Shown here piece by piece: positions 56,262-64,000 of a stretch of 64,000 nt of DNA; the first letter of the stretch is position 1; each line of letters opens with the position of its first letter. Source of the stretch: Psychroserpens sp041224425 (GTDB taxonomy: Bacteria; Bacteroidota; Bacteroidia; Flavobacteriales; Flavobacteriaceae); NCBI RefSeq assembly GCF_041224425.1, contig NZ_JBGFGL010000085.1, positions 248,001 to 312,000 on the forward strand, written 5' to 3'. The notes below the pieces were generated by a model. It had not been told where the DNA came from, ran no database searches, and saw only the letters and a list, made by a program, of their open reading frames with translations. The translations under genes were made by a program, and so were the position numbers.

Positions 56262-57538
56262 ATTCCAAGTATAGGATCACTTGCTAAATCCTCAAAATCA
56301 GACCTTGAATTTAAAGTTGTAGGTACGGGATCATCAGGTAGTACATCCTCAATTTCTGCACCATTGGTTTTTAAGGCTATTCCGAAGGAAATCACAGAGA
56401 TAACCATGCCAATCATAAAAATGGTGTAGGTAATTCTTAGGATTCTGTATTTGCGCTCTAATACTTTACCCAAAAAATACAAGTCCTTAGTTAAAGAACT
56501 ATAAACATATTTTTTGTCTTTTAGAAGTTCATCAATAGCCCATTGGTATTCTTCCAATTTCATTTTATGGAAATTACCAAAAAAGGTTAAATTCACTTTT
56601 TTATCCCTTACATCCTCCTTGGTAAACTCTCCACTGGTCACATTCGGTCTTGTGGCAATAATTGAAAGAATCATTGATATCACACAAGACAAGGTAAAAA
56701 TAGCTGTTGGATACACCAAATAAGGATTGGTGTCTAACTTTGAAATGAGGTTTGCCAAAACTAAAGAAATAATAATGGCATTCACAGAAAGTAAGATATT
56801 TGCTTTTGTATCTGCAATATCACTTAGCTTAATATGGTTTCTCAATGCCACCCGATAAAAGGTTTGAATACCTCTTTCCGGACTTTCATTCTTGTATTGG
56901 GCTTTATATTGAGCTTTTAATCGCTCGCGCTTTAATCGTTTTTTTTGTTTTTTCTTTGCTTTTAGAAGCTTCGAGAGATTTTTGTCCTTTCTAGGCTGCC
57001 ATTCACGCAAGGCATAATCGGTATAAAACTGATGTTTTTTTGAAAGTACATTGATATTTTCATCACGCCATTCTGAAGGAGAGAATACTTTTTCATCCCG
57101 AAGCTCAAGCTCTTTTCTTAAAAATTCACTAGCTTCCTCAAAGTATTTCTTGCCAAAATGAGAGGCGTCGGCATCTCGAATGATTCTACCCAATTCGGTA
57201 GAAGGCTGGTCTTTGAACTTGGTCTCCATAATACACTTGCCAACAGCTTCAATGGTAGATTTATCAACACTGTTTTCTTCCAAAAATTTTGTAGCAATAA
57301 CCACACTTTTCTCTTCATGATGGTCAGCACCTTCAATATATCCTGTATCGTGAAATAATACAGCTAACTCAAGTATCTTAGCATCGTTTTTTGAAATTTC
57401 AGAGTTTTCAATAATTTCTCTTAAACTTTTTAATACGCGTTCGGTATGCTTGTAATTATGATATAGATATTTTGGATCTAATTTGTTCTTAAACAAGTCG
57501 AACACATACGTCTCCGCTTTAGAAATGAGTTTGTCCAT
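56228..57538 (-). CDS. HD-domain phosphohydrolase fused to a PycTM (DUF5706) membrane domain
   Basis: 436 residues. Residues 1-180 form an HD metal-dependent phosphohydrolase: H31 in YKHTERV, H63-D64 in LFHDTGY, H73-H74, and D122 in RDADASH. A highly basic linker (about 190-215) follows. Residues 225-390 match the PycTM/DUF5706 effector module (VALRNHIKLSDIADTKANILLSVNA order, then TM helices at about 248-265, 275-295 and 368-388). PycTM domains alone act as membrane effectors of cyclic-nucleotide defence (Pycsar). Here no cyclase gene is adjacent. A nucleotide-cleaving HD joined to a nucleotide-sensing membrane module is a plausible reading. Confidence 0.88.
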   Translation of the reverse strand: MDKLISKAETYVFDLFKNKLDPKYLYHNYKHTERVLKSLREIIENSEISKNDAKILELAVLFHDTGYIEGADHHEEKSVVIATKFLEENSVDKSTIEAVGKCIMETKFKDQPSTELGRIIRDADASHFGKKYFEEASEFLRKELELRDEKVFSPSEWRDENINVLSKKHQFYTDYALREWQPRKDKNLSKLLKAKKKQKKRLKRERLKAQYKAQYKNESPERGIQTFYRVALRNHIKLSDIADTKANILLSVNAIIISLVLANLISKLDTNPYLVYPTAIFTLSCVISMILSIIATRPNVTSGEFTKEDVRDKKVNLTFFGNFHKMKLEEYQWAIDELLKDKKYVYSSLTKDLYFLGKVLERKYRILRITYTIFMIGMVISVISFGIALKTNGAEIEDVLPDDPVPTTLNSRSDFEDLASDPILGIYDSSSFIKSS

Positions 57539-57695
57539 ATTTACTGGGTGATTTTAAGTAAAAATACTAAACTTTAGTTAATGTAAAATAAGCCTTTTGA
57601 TTTTATCGTAAATTTATGTTAAGCTTGAGGGAAAAGTTAGTTTTTGAGTTTAATTCAGACTAAATAACATAAAATTTTAAACAATAAATCAATTT

Positions 57696-58157
57696 ATGCT
57701 TACTTGGAAAGATGTCATCAATTTTTCGGTCAATGGAAATCTAGCACCAAATAGACGTGTTGAAAAAACGGAAACAGAATGGAAAGCACAATTAACACCT
57801 GAGCAATATCGAATTACTAGACGAAAAGGAACCGAAGCTCCTCATAGTGGAGCTCTTTGTAAAACGTATGATGAAGGCCAATATAACTGTATCTGTTGCG
57901 ACGCGCCTTTGTTTGATTCGACCATTAAATTCAGTTCTGGTACTGGTTGGCCAAGTTTTACACAACCTATTACTGTAAATGCGATACAATACAAAAAAGA
58001 TAATTCCTTCGGAATGGTTCGCGTTGAAGTGATGTGCAATACATGTGATGCCCACTTAGGTCATGTCTTTCCAGATGGTCCAGAGCCAAGTGGTTTGCGG
58101 TATTGCATCAATTCAGAATCTATGAAGTTGGTAAAGGAGGTTGTTGATGGACACTAA
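57696..58157 (+). CDS. msrB: Peptide-methionine (R)-S-oxide reductase
   Basis: 153 residues. The catalytic cysteine is C137 in GLRYCINSESM. Two CxxC zinc pairs are at C65/C68 (NCICC) and C114/C117 (CNTC). The motifs SGTGWPSF and AHLGHVFPDGP are diagnostic. There is no signal peptide, so it acts in the cytoplasm to reduce methionine-R-sulfoxide in proteins. The msrA start codon lies inside its 3' end (11-base overlap), so both stereoisomers are repaired by one translational unit. Confidence 0.97.
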   Translation: MLTWKDVINFSVNGNLAPNRRVEKTETEWKAQLTPEQYRITRRKGTEAPHSGALCKTYDEGQYNCICCDAPLFDSTIKFSSGTGWPSFTQPITVNAIQYKKDNSFGMVRVEVMCNTCDAHLGHVFPDGPEPSGLRYCINSESMKLVKEVVDGH

Positions 58158-58683
58158 ACTAGAAGTCGCGACGCTTGGTGGTGGTTGTTTTTGGTGTACG
58201 GAAGCGGTATTTCAGCAAGTTAAAGGTGTTGAAACCGTAATTTCAGGTTTTTCAGGTGGAACAGTTCCAGGACATCCAACCTATCGTGAGGTATGTTCCG
58301 GACTTACAGGTCATGCTGAAGTAGTACAAGTTTCATTTGATGCAAATGTGATTTCCTATGAAGATATATTGGTCATTTTTATGACCACTCATGATCCTAC
58401 GTCTTTAAATCAGCAAGGAGCAGATCGAGGGACTCATTACCGTTCAGTAATATTTTATCATGATGATTCTCAAAAAGAGATTGCAGAAAACGTCATTATT
58501 AATCTTAAGCCCTATTATGAACATCCAATAGTGACTGAGCTTACTGCCTTCAAAGCTTTTTATGAAGCCGATCAGTCACATCAAGATTTTTATAGAAACA
58601 ATCCAAATCAAGGCTATTGTAATTACGTAATAACACCAAAATTGATGACCTTGAGAAAACTTCATGCTGATAAGCTTAAATAA
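58147..58683 (+). CDS. msrA: Peptide-methionine (S)-S-oxide reductase
   Basis: 178 residues from the ATG at 58147; TTG codons just upstream are less likely. Catalytic C14 is in LGGGCFWCTEAVF. Further signature text is GVETVISGFSGG, HAEVVQVSFD, HDPTSLNQQGADRGTHYRS and the resolving-cysteine region NQGYCNYVI. It is cytosolic and reduces methionine-S-sulfoxide. It overlaps msrB and is followed after 56 bases by selO, giving a redox-repair group. Confidence 0.97.
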   Translation: MDTKLEVATLGGGCFWCTEAVFQQVKGVETVISGFSGGTVPGHPTYREVCSGLTGHAEVVQVSFDANVISYEDILVIFMTTHDPTSLNQQGADRGTHYRSVIFYHDDSQKEIAENVIINLKPYYEHPIVTELTAFKAFYEADQSHQDFYRNNPNQGYCNYVITPKLMTLRKLHADKLK

Positions 58684-58739
58684 GCTGAAGATTTACGTAA
58701 CTTATAGACTTCATTTTTTGAGGTTTTATAAACGTTTAT

Positions 58740-60302
58740 ATGAAAATAAACCTAAAGCATACATTTATTGAGGAACTTCCAGCCGACTCTAATACGCAAA
58801 ATACAAGGCGCCAGGTAAAGGAAGCTTGTTTTTCGTATGTGCAACCCAAACCTACAAAAGATCCTAAATTAATACATGTTTCTGATAAAATGGCTTCGGC
58901 TTTAGGGTTTTCTGAAGCAGATATCAAAAGCCAGTTGTTTCTTGATGTTTTTACTGGAAACAAAGTATTTCCAAACACAAAACCGTATGCCATGTGTTAT
59001 GGTGGGCACCAGTTTGGGCATTGGGCAGGTCAACTAGGTGACGGACGAGCAATTAACCTTTTTGATATAGAAAATAAAACCCAACAATGGACACTGCAAC
59101 TTAAAGGCGCAGGTGAAACACCTTACTCGAGACAAGGGGACGGACTAGCAGTTTTGCGTTCTTCCATAAGAGAATATTTGTGTAGTGAAGCCATGTACCA
59201 TTTAGGTGTGCCAACCTCTCGAGCATTATCATTGGCACTCACAGGAGATGAGGTTTTGAGAGATATGTTATATGATGGTAATGCTGCCTATGAAAAAGGG
59301 GCTATTGTGACAAGGGTTGCTCCATCATTTTTGCGTTTTGGTAGCTATGAGATTTTTGCCGCACGGCAAGACTTCAAGACTTTAAAAATCTTGGTCGACT
59401 ATACGATAAGGCATCATTATTCCCATTTAGGGAAACCATCAAAAACAACCTATACGCAGTTTTTTGAAGAGGTTGTGCAGCGAACTCTAGAAATGATTAT
59501 TCACTGGCAACGTGTTGGATTTGTTCATGGTGTGATGAACACAGATAATATGTCTATTCTCGGCCTAACAATTGACTATGGCCCTTATGGATGGCTTGAA
59601 GGCTTTGATTTTGGTTGGACGCCTAATACTACAGACCTTCAGAATAAAAGATACCGATTTGGAAATCAGCCTAATATGGTGCTTTGGAATTTGTATCAAT
59701 TAGCCAATGCTTTATATCCCTTAGTTGAGTCTGCAGAGCCTTTTGAAAATAGTCTCGAAACTTTTAAATCTGATTTTGAAAGGAGATCACTTGAAATGAT
59801 GAAATCAAAGATAGGCCTTAATATGTATGATGCAAAAGATGAATTACTTATAAAAAGCCTTGAAGATTGCTTGCTGTTATCTGAAACAGACATGACTATA
59901 TTTTTTCGGCAACTAGGTAATTTTAAAAAGGGTAGTGCTTCCAAGGGATTGGATTTTGTTAAAGACGCATTTTACAGTCCACAAGAAATTTCAGACAGCA
60001 TAGCACAACAATGGAGAGATTGGTTTGAACGCTATGATTTCAGATTAGAGAAGGAAACGATTTCAGACAAAGAACGTAGGCTTGGTATGAATGCTGTAAA
60101 TCCAAAATATGTACTCAGAAATTATATGGCTCAAATGGCCATTGATGAGGCAGATAAAGGAAATTATAAGTTAATCGATGAACTCTATCAAATTCTTAAA
60201 AAGCCTTATGCAGAACAAAAAAACCATGAAAAATGGTATGCTAAACGGCCAGATTGGGCTCGTCATAAAGTAGGATGTTCAATGTTATCTTGTAGCTCAT
60301 AA
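58740..60302 (+). CDS. selO: Protein adenylyltransferase SelO (YdiU family)
   Basis: 520 residues, slightly longer than E. coli SelO. This is a pseudokinase fold that transfers AMP from ATP to proteins. Visible motifs are YGGHQFGHWAGQLGDGRA, LQLKGAGETPYSRQGDG, RSSIREYLCSEAM, the catalytic stretch HGVMNTDNMSILG, and DYGPYGWLEGFD (metal-binding DYG in place of DFG). The C-terminus is SCSS, the position occupied by selenocysteine in animal homologues and cysteine in bacteria. SelO proteins respond to oxidative stress, which fits placement directly after msrB-msrA. No signal peptide. Confidence 0.96.
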   Translation: MKINLKHTFIEELPADSNTQNTRRQVKEACFSYVQPKPTKDPKLIHVSDKMASALGFSEADIKSQLFLDVFTGNKVFPNTKPYAMCYGGHQFGHWAGQLGDGRAINLFDIENKTQQWTLQLKGAGETPYSRQGDGLAVLRSSIREYLCSEAMYHLGVPTSRALSLALTGDEVLRDMLYDGNAAYEKGAIVTRVAPSFLRFGSYEIFAARQDFKTLKILVDYTIRHHYSHLGKPSKTTYTQFFEEVVQRTLEMIIHWQRVGFVHGVMNTDNMSILGLTIDYGPYGWLEGFDFGWTPNTTDLQNKRYRFGNQPNMVLWNLYQLANALYPLVESAEPFENSLETFKSDFERRSLEMMKSKIGLNMYDAKDELLIKSLEDCLLLSETDMTIFFRQLGNFKKGSASKGLDFVKDAFYSPQEISDSIAQQWRDWFERYDFRLEKETISDKERRLGMNAVNPKYVLRNYMAQMAIDEADKGNYKLIDELYQILKKPYAEQKNHEKWYAKRPDWARHKVGCSMLSCSS

Positions 60303-60303
60303 T

Positions 60304-60819
60304 ATGAATCAAATGAAAAAGCTTATATTATTAGTACTGCTTTTTTGTCCAATTCTTATCATTTCACAAGAAGTAATGACAGTAGATACAACTGCCACTC
60401 GTACTATTAATGGAACGATAGATCAAATGCTTAAAATTGTTAATGGCGAACCAAATAAGTTAAGAAATTGGGCAGCTTTCAGAAAGTTATTTTTACCTTC
60501 AGTTCGCTTTACGGTTGTTCACGATGGCTCAGAAAAATCTTTTGAATCGGCCAATTTAGAGGAAATGATTGAATTCATGAAAGATGACTATTATGATAAC
60601 GGTTATAAAGAAATATCCGTTCATAGAAAAGTTGATCAATATAATGGGATTTCCCAAGTGTGGGAAGTTGTGAAGCATATTGAACCTGATGGTACTGAAA
60701 TTATGGGTTTAAACAGTTATCAGCTTATCTATTCGGACCAGCGATGGTGGATCAGTAATTTGATCTGGACCACAGAGGTGGATGGCAAACCTATTCCAAA
60801 AAAATATTTAAAAAATTAA
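60304..60819 (+). CDS. Small exported protein, NTF2/SnoaL-like
   Basis: 171 residues; the start is at the ATG at 60304 or the ATG at 60313 (MKKLILLV), one base after selO. The signal peptide ends LIISQ. The mature protein resembles the SnoaL/NTF2-like cone fold: a helix-rich start (TINGTIDQMLKIVNGEPNKL), FLPSVRFTVVH, a helix (LEEMIEFMKDDYYD), and paired strands ending in QRWWISNLIWTTE. No catalytic residues can be named. It is probably periplasmic and co-transcribed with selO and the large lipoprotein gene 9 bases downstream. Confidence 0.78.
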   Translation: MNQMKKLILLVLLFCPILIISQEVMTVDTTATRTINGTIDQMLKIVNGEPNKLRNWAAFRKLFLPSVRFTVVHDGSEKSFESANLEEMIEFMKDDYYDNGYKEISVHRKVDQYNGISQVWEVVKHIEPDGTEIMGLNSYQLIYSDQRWWISNLIWTTEVDGKPIPKKYLKN

Positions 60820-60828
60820 AACGTGTTA

Positions 60829-63800
60829 ATGAAAATCAAAACCCAACCAATAGAAACAAATCAATTTAACATACATCTTAGTAAGCACATCATTAAGCTT
60901 ACTATTATCAGTTGCTTTTTTGTGTTGCTCAATGCTTGTGCTACACATAAAGCACAATACAAAAATGAAGATCTTAAGGTCCAGCCTTTACCTGATAAAG
61001 AAATAGATCAAGTATTTTATCTTGTTGGTGATGCTGGAAAATCTCCTGAAGGAAGCATGTCAAAAGCACTAACCGCTTTCAATAACCATATAAAAGATAA
61101 AAACACTAAAGATGATTATGTCATTTTTTTAGGAGATAATATTTATCCAGCTGGACTGCCCGATAAAGATAATAAACACAGAAAAGAAGCGGAAAATGCA
61201 CTAGATGGACAAATAAAATCTGTTAAAGGGTTTGAAGGGGAAGTCTTGTTTATTCCAGGAAATCATGATTGGTATACAGATGGTCTTAAAGGACTCAAGC
61301 GACAAGAAAAATATATAGAAGATGCTTTAGGCAAAAATACATTTCAGCCCGAAAATGGTTGTCCGCTAGAGGATATCGATATTGGAGATAACATTAAACT
61401 AATTGTCATAGATACACAATGGTATCTAGAGAATTGGGATAGGAACCCTACGATTAATGATGAGTGTGAGATAAAAACCAGAGAACGCTTCTTTCAAGAG
61501 CTTGAAGGAGAAATAAAAAAGGCACAAAACAGAACGATTGTACTTGCTATGCATCACCCAATGTACACCAATGGGATTCATGGCGGACAATACAGTTGGT
61601 CAAAGCATATTTTTCCAACACAAGAAGATATTCCTGTTCCAATACTTGCCTCATTAATTACTCAAATTAGAACCCAAGGAGGTGTGTCGATTCAAGATCG
61701 TTATAATGAACGTTATAATGAACTAATGAAACGTATCGAGACTTTAACATATGATACCGATCGCATTGTTTTCGTTTCAGGTCATGAGCACACTTTGCAG
61801 TACATTGAAAATGAAAATACCAAACAAATTGTTTCCGGTTCTGGTGCCAAGGAATCTTATGCGGCTTTAAAAAATAATGGGTTGTTTTCTTATGGAAAGC
61901 AAGGTTTTGCTGAATTGAAAATCTACAAAGATGGTAGTACTTGGGTGCAATTTTATGGTGAAGAAAACGGACAACCAATTCCGCTTTTTACACATCAAGT
62001 CCTCAAGAAAATTGAAGAATATGATCTTTCATCACTTCCAGATAGCTTTCCAAATGAAGTCGAAGTGTCTGTTTATGATGAAGAAGAAACCGATAGAACA
62101 GGTTTCTTTGAAACCATTTGGGGAGAACGGTATCGCGATGTCTATTCTAGAAAAATCACTGCTAAGGTTGCAACTTTAGATACACTTTATGGTGGATTGG
62201 AGGTCGTGAGACCAGGTGGTGGACATCAAACACGATCAATTAGGTTAAAAACAAAAGATGGTCGTGAACTCAATATGAGAGCACTTCGCAAAAGTGCTAC
62301 GCAATACCTCCAAACTGTACTGTTTAAAGAAGATTATGTTCAAGAAGAGTTTGAGAAAACAGCTATTGAAAGCTTGATTTACGATTTTTATACAGCAGCG
62401 CACCCTTATGCTTTTATGGCCATTCCTGATTTGTCAAATGCTGCTCAAGTATACCATACAAATCCTAAAATATTCTACATACCTAAGCACAAACACCTTG
62501 GTAAATATAATGAGAACTATGGTAATGAGCTTTACATGATTGAAGAACGTCCAGAAGAAAACTATACTGATGAACGTAATTTTGGCTATGCCGATGACTT
62601 AGAAAGCACCCATGATATTATTGAAAAAATACGAGAGGATGAAAAGCATAAAATTGATGAAAATGCTTTTGTAAGAGCACGATTGTTTGACATGCTTGTG
62701 GGTGATTGGGATCGTCATCAAGATCAGTGGCGTTGGGCTCAGTTTGATCATGAAAATGGCGACAATTATTACAAACCTATCCCTAGAGATCGTGATCAAG
62801 TTTTTTCAAATTTTGATGGTGCTCTTTTAGGGTTGATGCGACAATTGTCAGGATCTGCAAATCAACTGCAGGTTTATGATGAAGAGTTGAAGAATCTCGA
62901 GTGGATGAATGCTGCTGGAATTAAGCTTGACCGTATATTGATTCAAGAATCGGAAAAGGACACATGGTTGAAACAAGCAAAATTCTTACAAGAGCATGTG
63001 ACTGATGAAGTTATTGATGTAGCTTTTTCAAAAGTACCAAAAGAGGTCCAAGATGAAACGCTTGAAGACATAAAGGAAAAACTTAAGGGACGTCGTTCCA
63101 ATCTTTTGGATATAGCGGAACGTTATTATAACATCCTAAATGAATTAGTCATCCTATGTGGAACCGATAAGGACGACTATATTGAAATAAAACGTATTGG
63201 AGATAAAAAGACACAAATTATCATTTCAAGAATTATCGATGGTGAGAAGGGAGAAGTCCTTGTTGATCGCATTTTTGATAGAGATGTTACGAAGGAAATA
63301 TGGGTTTACGGATTGGATGACAAGGATGTTTTTGAAGTCACAGGGAAAGCCAATAACTTGATTTTTATAAGACTTATTGGTGGTCAGGAAAACGACACCT
63401 ATAAGATTACGTCAGGACGACGCATTAAAGTCTACGACCATAAAAGTAAACCGAATACTGTAGAAGAAAATAAAGGAGCCTCACTACGTTTTACTGATGT
63501 CTATAAATTGAACCTTTTTGATTTTCAAAAGAAGATAACTGTTAATAGTTTGATTACGCCTGCGATTGGTTTTAATCCAGATGATGGTATTTCTCTTGGA
63601 ATTTCCTACTCAAAAACCAAAAATGGCTTCCAACGAAATCCCTTTTCCCAACAACACCGATTTAGAGGTGGTTACTTTTTTGCTACTAGTGGTTTTTCTC
63701 TTGAGTATAACGGCGAGTTCGCTAATTTCTCTCAAGATTGGAATCTTCATGTTGGAGGTCGCTTTACGTCTGAAAATTTCACGTACAATTTCTTCGGCTA

Positions 63801-64000
63801 TGGAAACGAAACCGAAAACTTTGATGATGAATTAGATTTTGATTACAACAGGGTTAAAACAAGTATTTATGCAGCAAAAGTTGGCATTCTCAAGAAAGGA
63901 AACTTTGGAAGTGATTATGGGTTTAGAGCTGTTTTTGAAGCTATTGAAATAGATTACACACCCAACCGGTTTATTCAAGATATCATCCCTTTGGAGTCTG
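60829..64000 (+). CDS. Lipoprotein: metallophosphoesterase + kinase-like domain + outer-membrane barrel (3' end beyond window)
   Basis: The frame is open from the ATG at 60829 to the window edge, 1057 residues seen. The lipobox is FVLLNACATHK. Residues about 60-345 form a complete metallophosphoesterase: D68 (VGDAG), GDN (LGDNIYPAG), G144-NHD-147, HH (AMHHPMY) and GHEH 318-321. Residues about 440-790 look like an atypical protein kinase: a glycine-rich loop G463-G465 after GGLEV, K488 (ALRKS), E514 (TAIESL), the catalytic-loop-like LFDMLVGDWDRH with D628, and D654/D656 in PRDRDQVF as metal site. From about 880 on there are alternating amphipathic strands (surface-antigen/BamA-like barrel). 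It may be a cell-envelope phosphatase with a second phosphotransfer activity; the kinase assignment is inference. Confidence 0.85.
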   Translation, partial: MKIKTQPIETNQFNIHLSKHIIKLTIISCFFVLLNACATHKAQYKNEDLKVQPLPDKEIDQVFYLVGDAGKSPEGSMSKALTAFNNHIKDKNTKDDYVIFLGDNIYPAGLPDKDNKHRKEAENALDGQIKSVKGFEGEVLFIPGNHDWYTDGLKGLKRQEKYIEDALGKNTFQPENGCPLEDIDIGDNIKLIVIDTQWYLENWDRNPTINDECEIKTRERFFQELEGEIKKAQNRTIVLAMHHPMYTNGIHGGQYSWSKHIFPTQEDIPVPILASLITQIRTQGGVSIQDRYNERYNELMKRIETLTYDTDRIVFVSGHEHTLQYIENENTKQIVSGSGAKESYAALKNNGLFSYGKQGFAELKIYKDGSTWVQFYGEENGQPIPLFTHQVLKKIEEYDLSSLPDSFPNEVEVSVYDEEETDRTGFFETIWGERYRDVYSRKITAKVATLDTLYGGLEVVRPGGGHQTRSIRLKTKDGRELNMRALRKSATQYLQTVLFKEDYVQEEFEKTAIESLIYDFYTAAHPYAFMAIPDLSNAAQVYHTNPKIFYIPKHKHLGKYNENYGNELYMIEERPEENYTDERNFGYADDLESTHDIIEKIREDEKHKIDENAFVRARLFDMLVGDWDRHQDQWRWAQFDHENGDNYYKPIPRDRDQVFSNFDGALLGLMRQLSGSANQLQVYDEELKNLEWMNAAGIKLDRILIQESEKDTWLKQAKFLQEHVTDEVIDVAFSKVPKEVQDETLEDIKEKLKGRRSNLLDIAERYYNILNELVILCGTDKDDYIEIKRIGDKKTQIIISRIIDGEKGEVLVDRIFDRDVTKEIWVYGLDDKDVFEVTGKANNLIFIRLIGGQENDTYKITSGRRIKVYDHKSKPNTVEENKGASLRFTDVYKLNLFDFQKKITVNSLITPAIGFNPDDGISLGISYSKTKNGFQRNPFSQQHRFRGGYFFATSGFSLEYNGEFANFSQDWNLHVGGRFTSENFTYNFFGYGNETENFDDELDFDYNRVKTSIYAAKVGILKKGNFGSDYGFRAVFEAIEIDYTPNRFIQDIIPLES

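Noticed and set aside
56228..57538. Calling the HD-PycTM gene part of a Pycsar defence system
   Set aside because: No cyclase gene or other defence gene is nearby, so defence is only one possibility.
61667..62179. Short frames on both strands within the right-edge lipoprotein gene
   Set aside because: They are shadows of the continuous + strand frame that carries all metallophosphoesterase motifs.
1..64000. Mobile elements, prophage, CRISPR arrays or integrative-element ends at tRNA-Leu
   Set aside because: No transposase, integrase, phage gene, spacer-repeat array or duplicated tRNA end was found.

Overview
The window looks like a chromosomal segment of a marine-type member of the Bacteroidota, most likely family Flavobacteriaceae. 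The evidence is low GC with A/T-rich spacers, SusC/SusD pairs, Por-secretion (T9SS) C-terminal sorting domains, many short-signal lipoproteins, promoter elements of the Bacteroidota type (TTG-N18/19-TAnnTTTG, seen best before the tRNA), and families such as DUF4407, DUF1272 and PycTM. I cannot name the genus. I see no prophage, IS element, CRISPR array, rRNA or replication origin.

Layout. (1) 1-5.6 kb: a large membrane protein leaving the left edge, divergent from an operon of a response-regulator/glycosyltransferase fusion, a degenerate glycosyltransferase-like protein and mannose-6-phosphate isomerase. (2) 5.6-14.2 kb: mixed single genes (PhnA-like, DUF1272, DUF885 metallopeptidase-like lipoprotein, STAS protein, DUF4407, sulfide:quinone reductase-like flavoprotein, secreted M28 peptidase, M20 dipeptidase). 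(3) 14.3 kb: tRNA-Leu(TAG) with promoter and terminator. (4) 14.6-24.2 kb: one tightly packed + strand operon (Na+/solute symporter, AMP-dependent acyl-CoA synthetase, exported alpha/beta hydrolase, unknown helical protein, TonB receptor, cytosolic alpha/beta hydrolase, D-3-hydroxybutyrate dehydrogenase). (5) 24.3-53.8 kb: a complete alpha-glucan utilization locus. The - strand arm holds SusC, SusD, two SusE/F-type binding lipoproteins and a T9SS-secreted amylase. The + strand arm holds a LacI-type regulator, sugar MFS transporter, beta-phosphoglucomutase, GH65 phosphorylase, four GH13 enzymes, an esterase, GH31, GH97 and a small exported protein. (6) 53.9-64 kb: a GAF-domain protein, an HD-PycTM fusion, msrB-msrA, selO, a small exported NTF2-like protein, and a very large lipoprotein leaving the right edge.

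How the genes work together. In the glucan locus, the secreted amylase and surface lipoproteins should cut and bind starch- or glycogen-like glucans. SusCD imports the oligosaccharides, periplasmic or surface GH13/GH31/GH97 enzymes trim them, and the MFS carrier imports maltose-size sugars. GH65 plus beta-phosphoglucomutase then converts maltose to glucose and glucose-6-phosphate. A perfect 16-bp palindrome between susC and lacI is a likely LacI-family operator. In the 14.6-24.2 kb operon the dehydrogenase keeps every substrate and catalytic residue I recall for D-3-hydroxybutyrate dehydrogenase. Together with two hydrolases, a symporter, a CoA ligase and a TonB receptor this suggests a locus for taking up and degrading 3-hydroxybutyrate esters or oligomers.

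The most unusual items are: the right-edge protein, which reads as metallophosphoesterase, then a FAM20/HipA-like kinase domain, then an outer-membrane barrel; the putative hydroxybutyrate-oligomer locus with its unknown 471-residue protein; the HD-PycTM fusion without a cyclase; and the paired regulatory motifs of the glucan locus.
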